Of a DNA stretch of 64,000 bases, positions 59,709 to 64,000 are shown one piece after another. Source of the stretch: an uncultured Flavobacteriales bacterium (GTDB lineage: Bacteria; Bacteroidota; Bacteroidia; Flavobacteriales; Weeksellaceae). Position 1 is the first letter of the stretch; every line of letters starts with the position of its first letter. Location of the stretch: positions 22,712-86,711 of the forward strand of contig CALJKL010000078.1 in assembly GCA_937973555.1 (NCBI GenBank), read 5' to 3'. The notes beneath the pieces are model-generated. The model made no database searches. It saw nothing but the letters and a program-made list of their open reading frames with translations, and had not been told where the DNA came from. The position numbers and the translations under genes were made by a program.

Positions 59709-59846
59709 TTAATAATCTCCAAAGGACTTTTTTCCACAATATTCGGGCATTTCATTATTTTTTTTAATTAATGCTGTTGTGGTAAAAGAGCCTATAATCT
59801 CCCATATGCCACTGGCGGGACATGTCCTTCCGCTTTCACATATCAT
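59709..59846 (-). pseudogene. Small Cys protein with a frameshift near its end
   Basis: From ATG at 59846 the minus strand encodes 45 residues: C-E-S-G-R-T-C-P-A-S-G-I-W-E near the start and M-P-E-Y-C-G-K-K, then S-F-G-D-Y and stop at 59709. Right after G-K-K lies a run of six A (GGAAAAAAGTCC). With one more A the frame would read K-V-L-W-R-L-L-I-A-C and stop at 59698. This fits the end of small proteins with an S-G-x-x-C-P-x-S-G-x-W ... M-P ... W pattern that I recall from secretion-system and immunity-type proteins. Either a true decay or a slippage site. Function unknown. Confidence 0.5.
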
Positions 59847-59883
59847 AATTATTATATATTTTATAAGTAAAATAGGAAATTAT

Positions 59884-60090
59884 TTACCAATCTTGTCTGT
59901 CTCTTTTGTCTGTTTCCTCGAAAGTAATAATGTTAACACTGTCGCTTTCACTTTTTGTTATAATTTTTTTACTTACACTATTATCATTTAGTAAAACAGA
60001 ATTTTTATTGCTTTCAAATTCATCTGCTTGTCTACATTGTATTAAAGATATTAATGCTCCTATTAATAATAATGGGATAAACTTTTTCAT
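59884..60090 (-). CDS. Small predicted lipoprotein
   Basis: A 68-residue protein: signal peptide K-K-F-I-P-L-L-L-I-G-A-L-I-S-L-I-Q-C with lipobox Cys19, then a polar Asp/Ser/Lys-rich tail ending K-R-D-R-Q-D-W. No family is recognised. It starts 269 bp from the divergent TPR-AraC regulator and precedes the small Cys gene on the same strand (37 nt apart). The clear signal peptide makes it likely to be real; the mature part is only 50 residues. Confidence 0.7.
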   Translation of the reverse strand: MKKFIPLLLIGALISLIQCRQADEFESNKNSVLLNDNSVSKKIITKSESDSVNIITFEETDKRDRQDW

Positions 60091-60359
60091 GTTGTTAAAT
60101 TTTAATTGTTAGAGTTTATCCCGGTACCGGGGTTTATTTAGAATTCTGGTTCGAAATTATCCCCTTTATTCGGTTTTGAAAAGAACATACGGTAACGCCT
60201 CAAGAATTGAGACGTCATGATTTCAGAATAAGAACTGACATCAAAAAAAGAAGAACTTTATTGTCAATTTTTTGTAATTATGAGTATTCTGTTTTTAATC
60301 AGAGAATTATAAATAAAATTTGAAGAATTTTATGTAATTTTGACAATAACCATTTGAAA
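60091..60359. other. Divergent gap with a GC palindrome and a possible 26-codon ORF
   Basis: CCCGGTACCGGG (60120-60131) is a perfect 12-bp palindrome in AT-rich DNA, 30 bp upstream of the lipoprotein ATG. On the minus strand ATG at 60218 to TAA at 60138 would encode 26 residues (F-L-R-R-Y-R-M-F-F-S-K-P-N-K-G-D-N-F). CTCAA-GAA-TTGAG (60199-60211) is a small hairpin. No consensus promoter for the lipoprotein was found; the nearest is TAATTTCG. Confidence 0.4.
60335..60342 (+). promoter_or_regulatory. -7 element of the first TPR-AraC regulator
   Basis: TAATTTTG, 18 bp before the ATG at 60360. The paralogue at 63939 has the same octamer upstream. Confidence 0.5.
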
Positions 60360-62060
60360 ATGCTCATATTGATGTTAAGAAATCACATTTTTTTTTATAT
60401 TTTTATATTATTACTTTCTAATTATCAATTTGCACATTCACAAAGTTTTGATGAAATTGAAAACAGTTATAATTATTTGGAAAAGGACAATGAAATAGCT
60501 CTTCCATATGTAAAACAATATATTCACAAAGCCAAAACAGAAAAAAAATATGAAAATCTTGTTTCAGGATATATTGATGCAGTTTTCTTTTCTTCTGATG
60601 TTAATATAAAACTTAAATATGCGGATAGTACAATTATAGCTGCAAAATTTTCTCATGACAATGATCTTATTACACAAGCTTATTTAGGGAAAGGAATTAT
60701 TTATTATTTCAATTTTAAAAAATACAAACCTGCTCTAGACGAATACATAAAAGCTTATCAATATTCCAATAAATCTAGGGACCAATATTTGCAACATAAG
60801 GTAATTTATCACATGGGTGTTGTGAAAAGTTATTTGGGTTATTATTCTGAAGCATTGGATCATTTTAAGAAATGTATATTATATTTTGAACCTAAAACTA
60901 AATTAAATATTCATCCAGATGATATTTACAATAATAAAAAAGGATATCTTAATAGTGTACACCAATCCATAGTATGCTATAGAAATTTAAAAAATTATAA
61001 AAAAGTTGACTCTCTTATTCATGTAGGACTTTCTGTAGCAGGAAATTCAAAAGATTTTGAATTAGAAAAGGCCTATTTTTTAAAATGCAAGGGCATATTA
61101 AATTACAATGAAGAAAAATACAACGAAGCAATCTCAGATCTAGATAATGCTCTACCTTTAATTGTTAAAAATAAAGATTTTGCCTGGACTTCAGTTAGCT
61201 TTTTTTATAGAGGAAAGTCTTACTTGGCAATTGGGGACAAGAAGAAAGCCGTTGATAATTTTTTGAAAGTAGATTCTATTTTCCAAAAAAATAATTTCAT
61301 TTTGCCCGAATTAAGGGAGAACTACGAACTGCTCATTCATAATGCAAAAGAGAATAATGATCCGAAGAAAGAATTGTATTACACCAAAAGTCTTTTAAAG
61401 GCAGATAGCGTTATCAACAAAGACTTTACTTATCTCTCTTCAAGAATACATAAAGAATATGATACCCGAATTTTAATCGATTCACAAAAAAATCTTGAAC
61501 ATCAAAATTCTTGGGGGAAGATTTTTATTTTCATGTTGTCTTTAATTGTTATAACATTGGTTATTTTAATATACTTTCGCAACAAAAGAGAACAAGAAAT
61601 CAAATTAAAGTACACAGAACTCCAAAAAAAGCTTCAAAAAGGTTTATCTATTGTTCCTGCTGCTGAGACCAAAACAGAAAAAAACCAAAAATCACCGCTT
61701 AGTGAAGTGATAGTAAACGAAATCCTAGAAAAATTAGTCCGTTTCGAAAATGAAAATGGTTTTATTGAAAAAGGAATGTCTCTTAATAAATTGGCGAAGA
61801 AATTAAATACCAATGCCAATTATTTATCCTACATAGTGAACGAAAAGAGAGGTATGAATTTTAATAAATATCTTGCGGAGTTGAGAATCAATTACATTAC
61901 CCAAAAAATTTACTACGAAAAAAAATATTTAAATTATACCGTTGAAGGATTGGCAGAAGAATGTGGAATAGCTTCAAGACAAAATTTTTCAGACTTATTT
62001 TTTAGCATCAACGGCATTAGACCAGCAGATTTTATCAAAAAAAGAAAGGCAGAATTATAA
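60360..62060 (+). CDS. Membrane-spanning TPR / AraC-type regulator, copy 1
   Basis: A 566-residue protein. A signal peptide (I-F-F-Y-I-F-I-L-L-L-S-N-Y-Q-F-A-H-S-Q) leads into about 340 helical residues of TPR-like repeats (A-L-D-E-Y-I-K-A-Y, A-L-D-H-F-K-K-C, A-I-S-D-L-D-N-A), then one span (I-F-I-F-M-L-S-L-I-V-I-T-L-V-I-L-I-Y-F), a linker, and an AraC DNA-binding domain (S-L-N-K-L-A-K-K-L-N-T-N and A-E-E-C-G-I-A-S-R-Q-N-F-S-D-L-F). The sensor would be periplasmic and the DNA-binding part cytoplasmic. ATG 60360 is chosen over TTG 60354. The ligand is unknown. A paralogue converges on it. Confidence 0.85.
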   Translation: MLILMLRNHIFFYIFILLLSNYQFAHSQSFDEIENSYNYLEKDNEIALPYVKQYIHKAKTEKKYENLVSGYIDAVFFSSDVNIKLKYADSTIIAAKFSHDNDLITQAYLGKGIIYYFNFKKYKPALDEYIKAYQYSNKSRDQYLQHKVIYHMGVVKSYLGYYSEALDHFKKCILYFEPKTKLNIHPDDIYNNKKGYLNSVHQSIVCYRNLKNYKKVDSLIHVGLSVAGNSKDFELEKAYFLKCKGILNYNEEKYNEAISDLDNALPLIVKNKDFAWTSVSFFYRGKSYLAIGDKKKAVDNFLKVDSIFQKNNFILPELRENYELLIHNAKENNDPKKELYYTKSLLKADSVINKDFTYLSSRIHKEYDTRILIDSQKNLEHQNSWGKIFIFMLSLIVITLVILIYFRNKREQEIKLKYTELQKKLQKGLSIVPAAETKTEKNQKSPLSEVIVNEILEKLVRFENENGFIEKGMSLNKLAKKLNTNANYLSYIVNEKRGMNFNKYLAELRINYITQKIYYEKKYLNYTVEGLAEECGIASRQNFSDLFFSINGIRPADFIKKRKAEL

Positions 62061-62226
62061 AAGCAGGAAAAAAATAATTCGACAGACCAAGAACAAGGTT
62101 AAATTTATTATGGTCTTAATATTGTTGTAGAAAAGTTAAAAATGGATTCTTTAAAATTCATAGACAAAATTTACCTGTAATTATTAAAAAAAATACTGAA
62201 ATTTATATTTAAGTAAGGGTGTAAAC
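62061..62226. other. Gap between the two convergent regulators
   Basis: 166 bp of AT-rich DNA with no ORF, no clear terminator and no recognisable RNA. Confidence 0.4.
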
Positions 62227-63939
62227 TTATAAATTAATTTCTACATGATTCTCTTTGTCTATTATTTCTAGGGCTACTAGCTCGTCCATCCTTTTTTGGA
62301 TGAAATCTTTGGGCCGTAAGCCATTAATCTCCTGAAACAGGTCAGAAAAGTTTTGTCGGGTATTCAGTCCACACTCATCGGCAAGAGTTTCTACAGTGTA
62401 TTTCAGATAATTTTTATCATAATACATCAGTTCTGTGATATAGCGAATCCTCAGTTCAGAAAGGTATCGGTTAAAATTTGTCTTTTTACTCTCATGCACC
62501 ACATGAGAAAGATATTTGGTATTGGTTCCAAAACGTTTGGCCAGTTTATTTAAGGTGAGCCCTTTCTCGCGATATTTTTGCTGTTGCTCAAAAAGGTATA
62601 ACTTTCTTTCGATTTCCAGGAAAAGATCTTCACTAAATTTCGGCTTTCCTTTTTTAAGTGATTTTTTCTTTTGTTGTAGCAATTGGGCTTTTAAGATTTT
62701 ATATTGGGCATAGATGTCTTGCTCTTTTTTATAATCCTTGCGGTACCGGATTCCAATAAGGGGAATAATTACAGAAACTATAATCATAATGCCGATACTC
62801 AATTTTTTTTGCAAAATCAGTGCTTTTTCTTTTTCTTTCAATGGCACCGTGTCGTATTCCTTATGGATACGAGAAGAAAGGTAGGCAAAATCCTTATGGA
62901 CAATACTGTCTATTTTCAAGAGGGTTTTATTATAGTAAAGTTCTTTCTCGGTATTTTTTCTTTTCTTATAATAGGAAATCAGGGGCACGTAATTTTCTCG
63001 CAATTCAGGAAAAATAAAACGATGCTTCTGAAAAATAGAATCTACTCGTTTAAAATAATGGATCGCTTTTTCCGTCTTTTGAAGCTTAATATAGTTTTGC
63101 CCGATGTAATAATTGCTGATGCCATACCATCCATAATCTTGGGTCTTTATAAATCCAGGTAAAGATTGTTGGAGGAGGGCGAGAGAATTTTCATAATTGC
63201 CATGGTGATATTCAGAGATGCCTAGGCTCTTTAAAAAATAATTCTTTTCTTGAGGATAATCCCCTCGCTGCTCGGTCATACGCCTTCCAATGGCAATCAA
63301 CGAATCTGCTTTTACATAATTCTTCAGATGTCGGTAGCAGATAATAGATTGATGAAGGCTGTTCAGGTAGCCCTTGGTATGATTATAAAGGGTTTTGGCG
63401 GGCAGCTGATCTCGCATTTTTTTTTCGAAAAATGCCATGCAGCCTTCAAAATGAACCAATGCATCTTGGTAATACCCCATATAGCTTTTTACAATCCCTA
63501 TGTGGTATAATATTTTATGCTGCAAGTAAAGGTCTTGGCTGTTCTGAGAATTTTCATATGCCTTAAGATATTCATCCAGGGCAAATTTATATTTTTGTGA
63601 AGTGTAATAATAAAGACTTCCTTTCAGTAAATGGGCAGAAGAAATAAGGTCGCTGTTTTTACTTTTTTCTGCCGTTGCAATACAGCTGTCAGCATATTGA
63701 AATTTATTTCCGGTATTCTTTGTAAAATAAACCGCATCTTTATAGCCTTGCACCATTTGTGAGAGGTCATTTCTCTTTTTAGCCAATTGAATATAAAGAG
63801 TAACATTCCTCAATGCTCTTGCATCATTTTCTGGATACAACTCATATTTTTTTCTGAGTTCTGCATAATCTTGGCACTTAATCTTGGGGATAACAAAAAG
63901 CATAAAAGTGCAGTAAATGATAATTTTTCTGATCGGCAT
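62227..63939 (-). CDS. Membrane-spanning TPR / AraC-type regulator, copy 2
   Basis: A 570-residue paralogue of the protein at 60360-62060, with the same order: signal peptide (I-I-Y-C-T-F-M-L-F-V-I-P-K-I-K-C-Q), TPR-like helices (F-A-L-D-E-Y-L-K-A-Y, A-L-V-H-F-E-G-C), Y-L-S-S-R-I-H-K-E-Y-D-T before the span (G-I-M-I-I-V-S-V-I-I-P-L-I-G-I), and an AraC domain (L-A-D-E-C-G-L-N-T-R-Q-N-F-S-D-L-F). Long blocks such as Y-L-N-S-(V/L)-H-Q-S-I and V-D-S-I-F-Q-K are shared. About 10 residues extend past the HTH. The adjacent target genes are off the right edge. Confidence 0.85.
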   Translation of the reverse strand: MPIRKIIIYCTFMLFVIPKIKCQDYAELRKKYELYPENDARALRNVTLYIQLAKKRNDLSQMVQGYKDAVYFTKNTGNKFQYADSCIATAEKSKNSDLISSAHLLKGSLYYYTSQKYKFALDEYLKAYENSQNSQDLYLQHKILYHIGIVKSYMGYYQDALVHFEGCMAFFEKKMRDQLPAKTLYNHTKGYLNSLHQSIICYRHLKNYVKADSLIAIGRRMTEQRGDYPQEKNYFLKSLGISEYHHGNYENSLALLQQSLPGFIKTQDYGWYGISNYYIGQNYIKLQKTEKAIHYFKRVDSIFQKHRFIFPELRENYVPLISYYKKRKNTEKELYYNKTLLKIDSIVHKDFAYLSSRIHKEYDTVPLKEKEKALILQKKLSIGIMIIVSVIIPLIGIRYRKDYKKEQDIYAQYKILKAQLLQQKKKSLKKGKPKFSEDLFLEIERKLYLFEQQQKYREKGLTLNKLAKRFGTNTKYLSHVVHESKKTNFNRYLSELRIRYITELMYYDKNYLKYTVETLADECGLNTRQNFSDLFQEINGLRPKDFIQKRMDELVALEIIDKENHVEINL

Positions 63940-63970
63940 TTTTTAGGTCAAAATCGGCATTTGTTCTATT

Positions 63971-63978
63971 CAAAATTA
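63971..63978 (-). promoter_or_regulatory. -7 element of the second TPR-AraC regulator
   Basis: TAATTTTG on the minus strand (63978-63971), 31 bp before the ATG at 63939. Confidence 0.5.
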
Positions 63979-64000
63979 CTAAATATAATTTACTGTTATT

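Noticed and set aside
1..64000. CRISPR array, rRNA, tmRNA, SRP RNA, IS element or riboswitch
   Set aside because: No regularly spaced direct repeats, no transposase and no recognisable conserved RNA other than tRNA-Ser were found by reading.
59360..64000. Second copy of the tRNA-Ser 3' end marking the far border of an island
   Set aside because: No repeat of the T-arm/acceptor sequence was seen in this part; it may lie beyond the window or be lost.

Overview
The window is about 64 kb of AT-rich bacterial chromosome. It carries gliding-motility (GldF, GldG) and type IX secretion (PorQ) genes, a TamL-type outer-membrane lipoprotein, and a fused ResB/CcsA cytochrome c assembly protein. It also has Bacteroidetes-type promoters (TTG/TTTG, about 19 bp, TAnnTTTG) and few Shine-Dalgarno sequences. 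Together these point to a flavobacterium, most likely the Chryseobacterium/Weeksellaceae group; the species cannot be told from the sequence alone. No prophage, IS element, CRISPR array or rRNA operon was seen. Most of the window is conserved core genome.

Layout. 1-770: the start of a di-heme cytochrome c peroxidase lipoprotein, running off the left edge. 918-8316: purine synthesis (purB, then purL-purC-purF). 8435-11058: an esterase, Xaa-Pro aminopeptidase and a DUF4268-type protein. 11139-15992: gldG/gldF, a HemJ-like membrane protein, a SAM hydrolase and a divergent phoH. 16042-17409: ffh. 17516-23360: the ATP synthase operon (atpZ, a small membrane protein, atpB-E-F-H-A-G) without atpD/atpC. 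23476-25823: a sensor kinase plus an anchored coiled-coil protein. 25942-33128: CorC-type membrane protein, clpS, an M28 peptidase, TamL and an rRNA/tRNA methyltransferase. 33186-41893: a lipid kinase, an MscS/holin-X/YtxH envelope cassette, cmk, porQ, pyrH, frr, and an lptFG-type permease with a LolA-like protein behind ftsK (41914-44346). 44537-47662: CcsBA. 47723-53740: a sucrose/alpha-glucan locus (GH13 amylosucrase-type enzyme, fructokinase, MFS importer) divergent from a LacI-type regulator and a cupin, with two tandem LacI-type operators between them. 53803-59157: hydrolase, HAD phosphatase, HsdR_N-domain protein, holA, YitT, trxB, crcB. 59275-59359: tRNA-Ser(UGA).

The only clearly accessory part is 59.4-64 kb. 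Just past tRNA-Ser lies the mutated last ~45 codons of a tyrosine recombinase with its terminator intact. Next come a frameshifted small Cys-containing gene, a 68-residue lipoprotein, a possible 26-codon ORF, and two tail-to-tail paralogous regulators. Each regulator has a signal peptide, TPR repeats, one membrane segment and an AraC-type DNA-binding domain. This is the best place to look for an undescribed system: a membrane-spanning TPR one-component regulator transcribed away from small secreted or lipidated peptides, in the scar of a former island. The link between these parts is inference.

Working together: purB/L/C/F, pyrH and cmk supply nucleotides. The ATP synthase, CcsBA, HemJ and the peroxidase belong to respiration. 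TamL, LolA-like, LptF/G, PorQ and Gld proteins build the outer envelope. The sucrose locus would import sucrose, transfer or release glucose from it in the cytoplasm and phosphorylate the fructose.
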